The notes under the pieces are model-generated. The model saw nothing but the letters and a program-made list of their open reading frames with translations. It had not been told where the DNA came from and ran no database searches. DNA of 64,000 bases. It comes from Lachnospiraceae bacterium (GTDB lineage: Bacteria > Bacillota > Clostridia > Lachnospirales > Lachnospiraceae). Of this stretch, positions 45,449 through 54,402 are shown one piece after another. The stretch spans positions 62,001 through 126,000 of the forward strand of contig CABJBK010000006.1 of assembly GCA_902363825.1 (NCBI GenBank), given 5' to 3'. Made by a program: the position numbers and the translations under genes. The first letter of the stretch is position 1. Each line of letters starts with the position of its first letter.

Positions 45449-45970
45449 ATGGCACAGAATCCAGTTGTTACTTTTGAAATGGAAGACGGCGATATCATGA
45501 AAGCGGAATTATATCCGGAGATCGCTCCGAATACCGTAAATAACTTTATCACTCTGGTTCAGAAAGGTTTTTATGACGGACTGATCTTTCACCGCGTGAT
45601 CGAAGGCTTTATGATCCAGGGCGGTGACCCGGAAGGAACCGGAATGGGCGGCCCTGGCTACGGCATCTACGGCGAATTCGCGCAGAACGGTTTTGACAAT
45701 GAGTTAAAGCACACCGCAGGCGTTTTATCCATGGCAAGAGCCATGCATCCGGACTCCGCAGGTTCCCAGTTCTTTATCATGCACAAAGATGCCCCGCATC
45801 TCGATGGCGCTTACGCTGCATTCGGAAAGATCATCGAGGGCATGGATATTGTAAACCACATCGCAGAGACCCCGGTCGATTACAGTGACCGCCCGATGAC
45901 TCCGCAGGTCATGAAAAAAGTAACTGTCGATACCTTCGGCGTTGAATATCCGGAACCGGAAGAATGTTAG
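45449..45970 (+). CDS. cyclophilin-type peptidyl-prolyl isomerase
   Basis: A 173 aa cytoplasmic cyclophilin that speeds proline cis-trans isomerisation during folding. It has the catalytic arginine in FHRVIEGFMIQGGDPEGTG (near residue 52) and the substrate pocket in SMARAMHPDSAGSQFFIMHKDAPHLDG. The length and lack of a signal peptide match bacterial PpiB-type enzymes. It is monocistronic, between its own promoter and terminator. Confidence 0.94.
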   Translation: MAQNPVVTFEMEDGDIMKAELYPEIAPNTVNNFITLVQKGFYDGLIFHRVIEGFMIQGGDPEGTGMGGPGYGIYGEFAQNGFDNELKHTAGVLSMARAMHPDSAGSQFFIMHKDAPHLDGAYAAFGKIIEGMDIVNHIAETPVDYSDRPMTPQVMKKVTVDTFGVEYPEPEEC

Positions 45971-46001
45971 GAAGATCTTAATCTGACAGAGACCGCAGAG
46001 A

Positions 46002-46048
46002 AAAGAGCAGATACCCATGCATCACACATGGAGCATCTGCTCTTTTTT
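46002..46048 (+). terminator. terminator after the cyclophilin gene
   Basis: AAAGAGCAGAT with inner CCATG pairs with CATGG and ATCTGCTCTTT, followed by T-run to 46048. A-rich sequence on the other side allows use by the converging synthetase gene. Confidence 0.85.
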
Positions 46049-46688
46049 ACTGTTCCGCTTTTTTCGCTTCCAGAATCGCCTTATTTAATGAGAGCATCTT
46101 TGCATCCAGCATGGATACAATATCCGCACATTCCTTTAAATCCTCGCTGATATAATCCGGCGCGTTTCCTTCAAATTTGTAATAAATCTTGTGCTCTAAG
46201 CTCGCCCAGAAATCCATTGCGATCGTCCGTATCTGGATCTCCACCTTGGTATCCACTACCCGGTCCGATAAAAAGATCGGAACCGTCACTAACATATGGT
46301 AGCTCTTGTATCCGCTGTCCTTCGGGTTCTTAAAATAATCTTTGACCCACACCACGGTAAGATCGTTCTGCTTTCCGATCATGTCCGCCATCCGGTAGAT
46401 ATCGGAGGTGAAGGAGCATACGATGCGGATCCCCGCAATATCATTCACATAATTGACCATATTATCTATGGTGCTTTCGTATCCGTTGCGCCGCAGCTTC
46501 TTTACAATGCTCTCCGGCGTCTTGATCCTTGATTTTATATATTCGATCGGATTATACTGATGCACATGCTGGAACTCGTCATTTAAGATCTCCAGCTTTG
46601 TGCCGACTTCCTTTAAGGCCGAATGATACAAAAGCATGACCGTATTCCAACTGTCAATTCCCTCATTCAGCTTTTCCGGCATATCCAT
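46047..46688 (-). CDS. small alarmone synthetase (RelA/SpoT domain)
   Basis: A 213 aa stand-alone (p)ppGpp synthetase of the YjbM/RelQ class. The synthetase motifs are RIKTPESIVKKLRR, NDIAGIRIVCSF (G-loop region), DSGYKSYHMLVTVPI and VEIQIRTIAMDFWASLEHKIYYK, all intact. No hydrolase, TGS or ACT domain is present, so it makes but does not degrade the alarmone. ATG 46688 follows GGAAGGG at good spacing; ATG 46712 lacks a site. Confidence 0.9.
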   Translation of the reverse strand: MDMPEKLNEGIDSWNTVMLLYHSALKEVGTKLEILNDEFQHVHQYNPIEYIKSRIKTPESIVKKLRRNGYESTIDNMVNYVNDIAGIRIVCSFTSDIYRMADMIGKQNDLTVVWVKDYFKNPKDSGYKSYHMLVTVPIFLSDRVVDTKVEIQIRTIAMDFWASLEHKIYYKFEGNAPDYISEDLKECADIVSMLDAKMLSLNKAILEAKKAEQ

Positions 46689-46753
46689 CTGATTCCCTTC
46701 CTTCCGGTTCATACTTTTTTTATCATATCATACTTTTCGGAAATTGTCTGCCC

Positions 46754-47020
46754 CTAATCCTCCTCGATCACATGGATCTCCAGATAGTCAAATTCGATCT
46801 CCTCGATAAAATTGTCCTGATAAAATCTGGTCTTTGCGTGACGTTTGAATTCCTCGACCGTCGCGTCCAGCCAGAGCGGCTTTCCAAGGTCAAATTCGTA
46901 GCACACCTCTTCGAGTGCCCGGAATACTTTGTGTGTCCTGGTGTCTTCCGTGTCATCGCAGATCACGGTATCCCGCATCATATGATTATTTTTAAATTCC
47001 TTTGCCCATAAACGGAACAT
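46754..47020 (-). CDS. unknown protein, 88 aa
   Basis: An 88 aa acidic soluble protein: MFRLWAKEFKNNHMMRDTVI at the start and IEFDYLEIHVIEED at the end. Clear ribosome site GAAAGGAAG upstream. The pattern is helix, strand, helix, strand; no motif is recognised. It sits between the rRNA methyltransferase and the alarmone synthetase genes, all in the same direction. Confidence 0.7.
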   Translation of the reverse strand: MFRLWAKEFKNNHMMRDTVICDDTEDTRTHKVFRALEEVCYEFDLGKPLWLDATVEEFKRHAKTRFYQDNFIEEIEFDYLEIHVIEED

Positions 47021-47049
47021 CGCTTTCTTCCTTTCTGCTGCTTTTGCCG

Positions 47050-47832
47050 TTATTTTGCCGCGCGCCGCTGTCTCGCCGCTTCGTAAAGCAGGATCCCCGA
47101 TGCCATGGCAGCGTTTAATGATTCTACTTTTCCCTCCATCGGAATGCGCACATAGGTGTCCGCAAGTGAAGCTGTCCGCTCGCTCAGTCCATTTCCCTCA
47201 TTTCCGATCAGAAATGCGGTACTTTCCCGGTAATCAAACCGGTCGTATGACTGCTCGCCTTTTAAATGCGCCGCATACAGATGTACGCCCTGCTTTTTCA
47301 TTTCCCCGATCATCGCCTCTAAGTCATCCGCGATCAGAAACGGTACTCTGTATACACTTCCCATCGTGGAACGGATCGTCTTGGGATTGAACAGATCCAC
47401 CGTATCACGGCTTAAAATAACGCCGGAAATTCCCGCTCCCTCTCCGGTCCGGAACATGGTTCCGAGGTTTCCAGGATCCTGGATATTTTCAAGTACCAGA
47501 TAAAGGCCTCCGCTCTCCGAAAAAAACGTCTCTTTGCTGTATTCCGGCATACGCACCACGCATAGGATCCCCTGCGGTGTTTTGGTATCGCTGACCGAAG
47601 CGAAGACGGAATCAGAAACTTCCTCATAGTCATATCCCTGTAAACATGCCATATGCTCCGGGTCTTTTAAAAAGCTCTCCGACGCATAGACCGCCTGCAC
47701 CTGCTCCTTCGGTGCCTCCACAAACATACGGATCCCCTCCACGACAAAGACCCTCTCTTCCCTTCGCGCTTTTGATTTTTTGATCAGCTGTGTCAGCTCT
47801 TTGATCTGTTTATTTGCTGTACTTGTAATCAT
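47050..47832 (-). CDS. TrmH/SpoU family RNA 2'-O-methyltransferase
   Basis: A 260 aa SPOUT enzyme that methylates ribose in rRNA or tRNA. An N-terminal RNA-binding domain (ANKQIKELTQLIKKSKARREERVFVVEGIR) precedes the three SpoU motifs: LENIQDPGNLGTMFRTGEG, FLIGNEGNGLSE and IPMEGKVESLNAAMASGILLYE. ATG 47832 follows GAGGAAGG; a longer frame runs back into pfkA and is rejected. The exact target nucleotide is not predictable. Confidence 0.9.
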   Translation of the reverse strand: MITSTANKQIKELTQLIKKSKARREERVFVVEGIRMFVEAPKEQVQAVYASESFLKDPEHMACLQGYDYEEVSDSVFASVSDTKTPQGILCVVRMPEYSKETFFSESGGLYLVLENIQDPGNLGTMFRTGEGAGISGVILSRDTVDLFNPKTIRSTMGSVYRVPFLIADDLEAMIGEMKKQGVHLYAAHLKGEQSYDRFDYRESTAFLIGNEGNGLSERTASLADTYVRIPMEGKVESLNAAMASGILLYEAARQRRAAK

Positions 47833-47860
47833 CTTTTTCCTTCCTCGTTGCCATGATAAA

Positions 47861-47900
47861 GGACAGGGAAGTGCGGCAGTACGCGCTTTCCTGTCCCCTT
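47861..47900 (-). terminator. weak terminator or hairpin after pfkA
   Basis: GGACAGG (47861-47867) pairs with CCTGTCC (47890-47896), extended by AA/TT pairs. On the minus strand only TTTATC follows, so termination is partial at best. Confidence 0.5.
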
Positions 47901-47920
47901 TTTCTTTCTGACAGCCCGTC

Positions 47921-48895
47921 CTAGATCGACAGGTTGCGGCAGATCTCATACTGGTATTCCGGAATGGATTTTTTCATTGCGAGTGCCTCGTCAATGTCAT
48001 AATCCACAAATTCACCGTTCCGGTATGCCACTACACGGTTGGATTTGCCCTGGCAGAGCAGATCGACCGCATAACATCCCATCGTGGACGCATAGACACG
48101 GTCTTTACAGGTCGGACTTCCTCCACGCTGCATATGACCGAGGATCGTTGCTCTCGTCTCGATCCCGGTCGCCTCCTCAATGCGTCTTGCCATGCTGGTC
48201 GAATGACCGATGCCTTCCGCATTGATAATGATATGATGCTGCTTGCCGCGCTTTCTGCACGCTATGATGTTATCGATCAGCTTTTGCTCATCATAATCGT
48301 ATTTTTCCGGAAGCAGGATATCCTCCGCCCCGTTTGCGATTCCGCACCACAGCGCAATGTAGCCTGCCCCGCGTCCCATAACCTCGATGATCGAACATCT
48401 CTCGTGCGAAGTCGAGGTGTCACGCACCTTGTCGATCGCCTCCATCGCCGTATTGACTGCGGTATCAAATCCGATTGTGTAATCGGTACACGCAATGTCA
48501 AGATCGATCGTTCCCGGAAGACCGATCGTATTGATCCCAAGTGCCGCCAGTTTCTGTGCCCCCTGAAACGAACCATCGCCACCGATCACGATCACACCGT
48601 CGATCCCGTGCTTTTTGCAGATGTCCGCGCCTTTTTTCTGTCCCTCCGGTGTCGTAAATTCCTTGCAGCGCGCAGTCTGCAAAATCGTACCGCCGCGCTC
48701 AATGATGTCGGACACGCTTCTTGCGTCCATGTCCACGATCTCTTCCTGAAGCAGTCCGGCATACCCCCTTTTGATCCCCTTTACGGAAAGACCCTTTGCC
48801 AGTGCTTCACGGACAACCGCCCGGATCGCCGCGTTCATTCCCGGTGCGTCACCACCGCTTGTAAGAACGCCGACCGTCTTTATCTGTTTTTCCAT
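47921..48895 (-). CDS. pfkA: ATP-dependent 6-phosphofructokinase
   Basis: A 324 aa PfkA that phosphorylates fructose 6-phosphate. It has VGVLTSGGDAPGMNAAIRA at the N-terminus, GGDGSFQGA (the glycine at the position that marks ATP use) and the catalytic aspartate in PGTIDLDIACTDYTIGFDTA; the usual TIDND reads TIDLD, a change of the residue after the catalytic Asp. VMGRGAGYIAL and ILGHMQRGGSPT complete the active and allosteric sites. AGGAGG precedes the ATG. It lies 54 bases after dnaE, a pairing common in Firmicutes. Confidence 0.96.
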   Translation of the reverse strand: MEKQIKTVGVLTSGGDAPGMNAAIRAVVREALAKGLSVKGIKRGYAGLLQEEIVDMDARSVSDIIERGGTILQTARCKEFTTPEGQKKGADICKKHGIDGVIVIGGDGSFQGAQKLAALGINTIGLPGTIDLDIACTDYTIGFDTAVNTAMEAIDKVRDTSTSHERCSIIEVMGRGAGYIALWCGIANGAEDILLPEKYDYDEQKLIDNIIACRKRGKQHHIIINAEGIGHSTSMARRIEEATGIETRATILGHMQRGGSPTCKDRVYASTMGCYAVDLLCQGKSNRVVAYRNGEFVDYDIDEALAMKKSIPEYQYEICRNLSI

Positions 48896-48949
48896 GTAAA
48901 AACCCTCCTAATGCTAATTGTAATCGACCTTTTCATTTTAGATGTTTTT

Positions 48950-51900
48950 CTAGCTGTTTTCAATAGACTTTTCAACGACTTTTACGTTATTTTCGCCTAA
49001 ATATCCAAAGAGTGTCTGGAGCAGTCCCGGCTCCACATGGATACTCCTGCTTTTCGGCAGCCGTTTCATCCGTTTTTCCGCCGCCAGATAAATGATCACT
49101 TCATCTCTGCCATCCGAACCCGCCAGCATACCGGAGAGTTTTGCTTCCTTTTCCTGGTAGGATGCCAGATCCGCAAACTGAAGCCAGAGTTCTTTTTTGC
49201 TGTCATCAAAGCTGATGATCTTTTCACAGATCACCTTTCCGTTTTTTTCTTCCTCCACATTGGCTCTTCCGGTCACAAAGATCTTTGCGTCCTCCTCGAG
49301 GTATGTGTGATATTTTTCATAGTCACGCGGGAAGATAATGACCTCCACGGTGCCGACCAGATCCTCGATCGTAAAAAATGCCATGACCTGATTCGTCTTT
49401 GTGTATTTGATGGTCTTTGCCGTGACCATTCCGCCGATCACGACTTTTTCGCCGTCATGGATCTTTGTCGCCCCAGTCTCCTCGTCCAGCATAAAATCGG
49501 ACGTGACTGCGGAAATGTTTTTCCGCCATTTTTCCTCATAGGCTTCCAGTGGATGCCCGCTGATGTAGACGCCAAGCACCTCTTTTTCAAATGCGAGCAG
49601 TTCCTCTTTCGGATATTCTCCCACATCCGGCAGTTTTAATTCAAAATCCGCCTTATCTTCTTCCGGTGCCAGATCAAACAGCGTCATCTGTCCTGCCATC
49701 GAATTCTTTTTCTCCTGATTGACCGAATCCAGCACGGAGGAATACACCATAAGGAGCTGCTTTCTTGTCCCCTCAAGGCAGTCGAGCGCTCCGGCTTTGA
49801 TGAAGTTTTCGATGCTGCGCTTGTTGACATCTTTGCCCGACATCCTTGTGATAAAATCATTCAAAGTTGTAAATACCCCGCGCTCTTTGCGCTCCTCGAT
49901 GATCGCCTCGATGACCGGACGCCCCACGCTCTTGATCGCGGAGAGCCCGTAGCGGATCGAATTTCCGGATACCGAGAATCCGCTCTCTCCCTCATTGATA
50001 TCCGGCGGCAGGATCTCGATGCCCATCCGGCGGCAGGTTAAGATATATTCGGAAACCTTGGTGGAATTATCAAGCACGGACGTCATAAGCGCCGCCATGA
50101 ATTCCACCGGATAGTAATATTTCAGATAAGCGGTCTGATAGGAAACCACTGCGTAAGCCGCCGCATGTGACTTGTTGAACGCGTATTTCGCGAAATCGAT
50201 CATCTCATCATAGATCTTGTTCGCAACCTTTTCATCAATCCCGTTCGCCACACAGCCCGGCACGCCTTCGGCTTTATTGCCGTATACAAAGTTCTGCCGT
50301 TCTTCCTCCATGACCTTGGTCTTTTTCTTTGACATGGCACGGCGCACCAGATCGCTCCGTCCCCATGTATAGCCCGCGAGATCACGCACGATCTGCATAA
50401 CCTGCTCCTGATAGACGATACAGCCGTAGGTCGGCGCAAGGATCGGCTCAAGCTGCGGGCAGTCGTAGGTGATCGTCGCTGCATTGTTCTTTCCCTTGAT
50501 GTACGCCGGGATAAAATCCATAGGACCCGGCCGGTAGAGGGAAATTCCCGCGATCACGTCCTCCAGGCTCTCCGGCTTTAACTCCTTCATGAAGTTCTTC
50601 ATTCCGGCGCTTTCCAGCTGGAACACGCCCTCGGTCTTTCCGGTGCCAAGCGATGCCAGCACTTCTTTATCGTCATAATCGATGTGGTCGATATCGATCT
50701 TCACACCCTTGCTCTTATTTACCATCTTTACCGCATCATCGATGACTGTAAGCGTACGAAGTCCCAGGAAATCCATCTTTAATAATCCGAGTTCTTCGAT
50801 CGTCGTCATCGTAAACTGCGTTGTGATCATGCCGTCCGAACCACGGGAGAGCGGCACATACTCGTCCATCGGCTTTTCCGAGATCACGACACCGGCCGCA
50901 TGCATGGATGTATGGCGCGGCAGTCCCTCCAAGCGCTTTGACATATCGATCAGCTTTCTCACCTGCGTATCCGTCTCATAGAGAGTGCGCAGTTCCGGGT
51001 TTTTCACCAGCGCCTTTTCGATCGTGATGCCAAGCTCATTCGGAATACTCTTCGCGATATTATCGACATACGCATACGGAAGATCCATGACACGGCCGAC
51101 ATCACGGATGACACCGCGCGCCGCGAGCGTACCGAAGGTTACGATCTGCGTCACACAGTCCTTGCCGTATTTTTCAATGACATAGTCGATGACTTCCTGT
51201 CTGCGGTTGTAGCAGAAATCCACGTCGATATCGGGCATGGACACACGCTCCGGGTTCAGGAAGCGCTCAAAGATCAGTCCGTAACGCACCGGCTCGATAT
51301 TTGTGATCCCTGTCGTATAGGAAACCAGACTTCCGGCGGCACTGCCTCGTCCCGGTCCGACCGGGATCCCGTGCGTCCGCGCGAAATTGATATAATCCCA
51401 CACGATCAGGAAATATTCAATATAGCCCATCTCCTTGATGACGGAAAGCTCATACTCCAGACGCGGGCGCAGCTCTTCTGCCTGCTCCTTCGGATATTTT
51501 TCCTCAAGTCCCTCATAACAGAGCTTGTTTAAGTATGTCCAGGTCGTATAGCCCTCCGGCACGTCAAAATGCGGCAGCTTCGTCTTTCCAAACTCGATCT
51601 CCACATGGCAGCGGTCCGCGATCTTCTGGGTATTTTCGAGTGCTTCCAGCGCATACGGAAACAGCTCCTTCATCTCCTCTTCGGATTTCACATAATACTG
51701 TCCGCCCTCATAGCGCATACGATCCTCGTCCGCCAGCTTCTTTCCGGTCTGGATACAGAGCAGGATGTCATGCGCCTCGGCATCGTCCGCATAGGTGTAG
51801 TGAACGTCATTCGTCGCCACAAGCTCGATCCCGGTATCCTGGCTTAAACGAAGCAGCTGCTGGTTGACCAGACGCTGTTCCGGGATGCCGTGATCCTGAA

Positions 51901-52423
51901 GCTCCAAAAAGAAGTTTCCTTTTCCAAAGCAGTTTTCATATTTTTCCGCTACTTTTTTTGCTTCGTCATACATGCCGCGCACCAGATTACGCTGTACCTC
52001 GCCGGCAAGGCAGGCACTAAGCGCAATGATGCCCTCATGGTAGGTAGTTAATACCTCCATATCCACACGCGGCTTATAGTAATAACCGTCCACAAACCCC
52101 TTGGAGACGATCTTCATAAGGTTGCTGTAACCGGTATTATTCTCGGCTAACAGCACCAGATGATAATAGCGGTCCTCTCCGCTCACCTTCTCACGGTCAA
52201 ATCTGGAATTTGGCGCGACATAGACCTCACAGCCGAGGATCGGATTGATCCCCGCCGCGTTTGCCGCCTTGTAAAAATCGATCACGCCGTACATGACACC
52301 GTGATCCGTGATCGCCGCCGCTGTCATGCCAAGCTCTTTGACCCGCGCAACATATTCCTGTATTTTATTGGAACCGTCCAAAAGACTGTATTCTGTATGG
52401 ACGTGTAAATGTGCAAATGCCAT
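48950..52423 (-). CDS. dnaE: DNA polymerase III alpha subunit
   Basis: An 1157 aa DnaE-type replicative polymerase. PHP domain (1-210, FAHLHVHTEYSLLDG and AAAITDHGVMYG), palm with GPGRGSAAGSLVSY near 355 and the catalytic aspartates in MPDIDVDFCYNRR near 400, fingers, tandem helix-hairpin-helix (about 830-900) and an OB domain (VIGGMVTAKTIKYTKTNQVMAF, near 1000). It has no exonuclease insertion, so it is not PolC. The length is normal. It heads a dnaE-pfkA unit. Confidence 0.97.
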   Translation of the reverse strand: MAFAHLHVHTEYSLLDGSNKIQEYVARVKELGMTAAAITDHGVMYGVIDFYKAANAAGINPILGCEVYVAPNSRFDREKVSGEDRYYHLVLLAENNTGYSNLMKIVSKGFVDGYYYKPRVDMEVLTTYHEGIIALSACLAGEVQRNLVRGMYDEAKKVAEKYENCFGKGNFFLELQDHGIPEQRLVNQQLLRLSQDTGIELVATNDVHYTYADDAEAHDILLCIQTGKKLADEDRMRYEGGQYYVKSEEEMKELFPYALEALENTQKIADRCHVEIEFGKTKLPHFDVPEGYTTWTYLNKLCYEGLEEKYPKEQAEELRPRLEYELSVIKEMGYIEYFLIVWDYINFARTHGIPVGPGRGSAAGSLVSYTTGITNIEPVRYGLIFERFLNPERVSMPDIDVDFCYNRRQEVIDYVIEKYGKDCVTQIVTFGTLAARGVIRDVGRVMDLPYAYVDNIAKSIPNELGITIEKALVKNPELRTLYETDTQVRKLIDMSKRLEGLPRHTSMHAAGVVISEKPMDEYVPLSRGSDGMITTQFTMTTIEELGLLKMDFLGLRTLTVIDDAVKMVNKSKGVKIDIDHIDYDDKEVLASLGTGKTEGVFQLESAGMKNFMKELKPESLEDVIAGISLYRPGPMDFIPAYIKGKNNAATITYDCPQLEPILAPTYGCIVYQEQVMQIVRDLAGYTWGRSDLVRRAMSKKKTKVMEEERQNFVYGNKAEGVPGCVANGIDEKVANKIYDEMIDFAKYAFNKSHAAAYAVVSYQTAYLKYYYPVEFMAALMTSVLDNSTKVSEYILTCRRMGIEILPPDINEGESGFSVSGNSIRYGLSAIKSVGRPVIEAIIEERKERGVFTTLNDFITRMSGKDVNKRSIENFIKAGALDCLEGTRKQLLMVYSSVLDSVNQEKKNSMAGQMTLFDLAPEEDKADFELKLPDVGEYPKEELLAFEKEVLGVYISGHPLEAYEEKWRKNISAVTSDFMLDEETGATKIHDGEKVVIGGMVTAKTIKYTKTNQVMAFFTIEDLVGTVEVIIFPRDYEKYHTYLEEDAKIFVTGRANVEEEKNGKVICEKIISFDDSKKELWLQFADLASYQEKEAKLSGMLAGSDGRDEVIIYLAAEKRMKRLPKSRSIHVEPGLLQTLFGYLGENNVKVVEKSIENS

Positions 52424-52452
52424 TTTCTTCTCTCCTTTGTACTCGTAGTGCT

Positions 52453-52481
52453 ATTATAGCAATTTGCACAAACTGCGTCAA
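52453..52481 (-). promoter_or_regulatory. sigma-A promoter of dnaE
   Basis: Minus strand: -35 TTGACG (52476-52481), 17-base spacer, -10 TATAAT (52453-52458). The -35 overlaps the end of the upstream 60 aa gene. Confidence 0.78.
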
Positions 52482-52660
52482 TCGAAGAGACACACCGCCC
52501 ACGCCGCGATCACGCAGTATATCACTGTGATCGGAGTGATATCCGGTTTCGTTCCAAGACGTATGGATGTAAGGATGTCAAGTACCGTACAGATGCTTAC
52601 AAGGATCAGTGCGACATACATTGCTTTCTTTCCTGATACTGCCTGAATAAATTTTTTCAT
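52478..52660 (-). CDS. small membrane protein, 60 aa
   Basis: A 60 aa protein with two hydrophobic helices (about 14-31 and 40-57) and a basic N-terminus MKKFIQAVSGKK. ATG 52658-52660 is chosen for GAGGGAA upstream; the longer frame has no site. Not recognised. It lies just before dnaE, whose promoter overlaps its stop codon. Confidence 0.6.
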   Translation of the reverse strand: MKKFIQAVSGKKAMYVALILVSICTVLDILTSIRLGTKPDITPITVIYCVIAAWAVCLFD

Positions 52661-52747
52661 GATCGTTCCCTCGCTCTTCGTTTGTTTTTTCATGCATTTA
52701 TCTTAGCAGATCAAAGACACGGAATCCATCGAAGTGCCTTACCTTTT

Positions 52748-52765
52748 CCTTACAAAAATGTAAGG
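52748..52765. repeat. perfect short inverted repeat
   Basis: CCTTACA, four A, TGTAAGG. It lies between the toxin-antitoxin operon and the 60 aa membrane gene. There is no T-run, so it could be an operator rather than a terminator. Confidence 0.5.
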
Positions 52766-52796
52766 TTTGGGGTTTGCCGTTAAGATCATGATTTTC

Positions 52797-53849
52797 CTAC
52801 ACTGCAATCTCATAATGCTCTTTCAGGTCATTCATCATACTATGCGTAATGCATCCTTCATTCTGTAATCTTCCCACAACTATACCAGGTGCAATTCCCA
52901 TCCTCTTTGCAAATGCTCGAATGCTTGCTGCTGAGAAATTCGATTTTTCTCTAAATTCTTCAAAAGCTTCTTCTGATATCAGAGTATCCCGTGCCCAAAT
53001 ATCTGCATCTTTTTCATCCTGATCGGTTGTTCCATCCATCTGTCCTGTATGACCTAAAATAATGTGAGCTAATTCATGAAATAAACTAAACCAAAACTTA
53101 TCTGCATCTTTACCTCTTGCTGTAAGTCCTACAACAATCTTATTTCCATCCATAAATGAAGCCCCCTGAAGGAGGGATCCCTTTAAATGTGGTAAAAAAA
53201 CAAGTGCTATTCCACACTCTGCTAACATTCTTTTTATCTTTGGACAAAATTCCTTTGGTTTCAAAACAGTCATTGTTCTGATTTCAGGAATAATCCTTAT
53301 CAACTCTTTCATATTAATTGGTGATGTCTCGATATTACGCGCTTTTATCTTTGCTTCCTGCACCCATGCCAGCAACGCAAAATCACCTTTTTCTGTTACA
53401 GCAAGTCTTCTGCAGGCTATTCTGGTTATTTGTTTATTTTCCAATAACGATAATTCCACAACTTCAAAATACTTTCTCAGATTCATTACTTTTTCTTTCG
53501 AATCTCTCGTCTCAGGAATCCATCCAAACTTAGCCATTTCATTATATGGAAGCTGCTTTGCCAGGGCTTCATCTTTGTCCATTGCATTCTCCGCCGCAAC
53601 CTTTATCAACTTTTCTCTGTAAATAGCTTCCAGGTTATTCCAGAACTTTGCAGGCGCTCCTAATACGATTTCTAATCTAACAGCCACCTCTGGAGTCAAC
53701 TGAACCTCACCGTTAATAAGTTTACTGATATGCTTCTCAGACATATCCATCCTTGCGGCAAACTCTTTCTGGCTCATTTTCCTGTCCTTCAGCTGTTCCT
53801 TAATTGTCGCTCCAGGTGGTGTTGCAATAAAACTGCGACTTCTCACCAT
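52797..53849 (-). CDS. HigA-like antitoxin fused to an ImmA/IrrE metallopeptidase domain
   Basis: A 350 aa protein. The N-terminal XRE helix-turn-helix (about 12-75) has MSQKEFAARMDMSEKHISKLINGEVQLTPEVAVRLE followed by GAPAKFWNNLEAIY, the HigA signature. The C-terminal half is an ImmA/IrrE zinc peptidase with HELAH in WFSLFHELAHIILGH (near residue 258) and a downstream ADIWARDTLI acidic helix. AGGAGG precedes the ATG. It follows the toxin gene by 29 bases and probably represses the operon; the peptidase half may cleave a partner under stress. Base composition is AT-richer than the flanks, a sign of transfer. Confidence 0.85.
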   Translation of the reverse strand: MVRSRSFIATPPGATIKEQLKDRKMSQKEFAARMDMSEKHISKLINGEVQLTPEVAVRLEIVLGAPAKFWNNLEAIYREKLIKVAAENAMDKDEALAKQLPYNEMAKFGWIPETRDSKEKVMNLRKYFEVVELSLLENKQITRIACRRLAVTEKGDFALLAWVQEAKIKARNIETSPINMKELIRIIPEIRTMTVLKPKEFCPKIKRMLAECGIALVFLPHLKGSLLQGASFMDGNKIVVGLTARGKDADKFWFSLFHELAHIILGHTGQMDGTTDQDEKDADIWARDTLISEEAFEEFREKSNFSAASIRAFAKRMGIAPGIVVGRLQNEGCITHSMMNDLKEHYEIAV

Positions 53850-53878
53850 AGTGCTACCTCCTATCTGATTTCCTTTTC

Positions 53879-54175
53879 TTAATGGTAATCAACTATCTCC
53901 ATGATATGCACCACTTGAATTTCATTACCATGTTTCTCAAACACCAATCTATACGGATGCACCAAATCTACTGCATATTGTCCTTTGCGATTATTGGTCA
54001 ACGGATGACATCTGCCAATATGATACTTGATCATTTCTTCCACAGTATCGGCTGCTTCCATTTCTCCTATACGCATTTGGATCTTTTCTGACATTTCATT
54101 TCCATATGTTCTGTCAGACATCTTGGCATCCGTACAAACTTTTTCAATCTTCTTATTTTTGTACGTAATATCCAA
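53879..54175 (-). CDS. HigB/RelE-type toxin
   Basis: A 98 aa protein of the RelE/HigB 'killer' family: MDITYKNKKIEKVCTDAKMSD, YHIGRCHPLTNNRKGQYAVDLVHPYRLVFE and a C-terminal strand VVHIMEIVDYH. Such toxins cleave mRNA on the ribosome. The start is TTG 54173-54175 after GAGGTGA. Toxin-first order with a HigA-like partner is the usual higBA arrangement. AT-rich, like its partner. Confidence 0.82.
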   Translation of the reverse strand: MDITYKNKKIEKVCTDAKMSDRTYGNEMSEKIQMRIGEMEAADTVEEMIKYHIGRCHPLTNNRKGQYAVDLVHPYRLVFEKHGNEIQVVHIMEIVDYH

Positions 54176-54194
54176 CGCATCACCTCTTTCTCAA

Positions 54195-54211
54195 TTTACC
54201 TTTGAGGTAAA
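54195..54211. promoter_or_regulatory. operator 1 of the toxin-antitoxin operon
   Basis: Perfect palindrome TTTACCT-TTG-AGGTAAA just downstream of the -10. The same palindrome, in reverse complement, occurs at 54252-54268. Confidence 0.75.
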
Positions 54212-54214
54212 TTT

Positions 54215-54243
54215 ATAATAACATAACAACGTAAAATAGTCAA
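54215..54243 (-). promoter_or_regulatory. sigma-A promoter of the toxin-antitoxin operon
   Basis: Minus strand: -35 TTGACT (54238-54243), 17-base spacer, -10 TATTAT (54215-54220). It is framed by the two operators. Confidence 0.78.
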
Positions 54244-54251
54244 TTTATGGA

Positions 54252-54268
54252 TTTACCTCAAAGGTAAA
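54252..54268. promoter_or_regulatory. operator 2 of the toxin-antitoxin operon
   Basis: Perfect palindrome TTTACCT-CAA-AGGTAAA, upstream of the -35. Its centre is 57 bases from that of operator 1. Confidence 0.75.
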
Positions 54269-54348
54269 TTTATATCTTTCCTATCCTGTTTTCTCTTTTA
54301 AAATCACGATTTTTCTGCACTTTTAACATTCTCTCCTCCAAATTATCC

Positions 54349-54377
54349 TTGGCATCAGTCTTAATTAGGACTATCTT
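54349..54377 (+). promoter_or_regulatory. sigma-A promoter of the marR gene
   Basis: Plus strand: -35 TTGGCA (54349-54354), 17-base spacer, -10 TATCTT (54372-54377). Confidence 0.6.
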
Positions 54378-54402
54378 ATCTTTGAAAAGAGGTAAGAAAA
54401 AC

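Noticed and set aside
48134..49000. 288-codon plus-strand frame
   Set aside because: It is antisense to pfkA, which has all family motifs. The composition is typical of a shadow frame.
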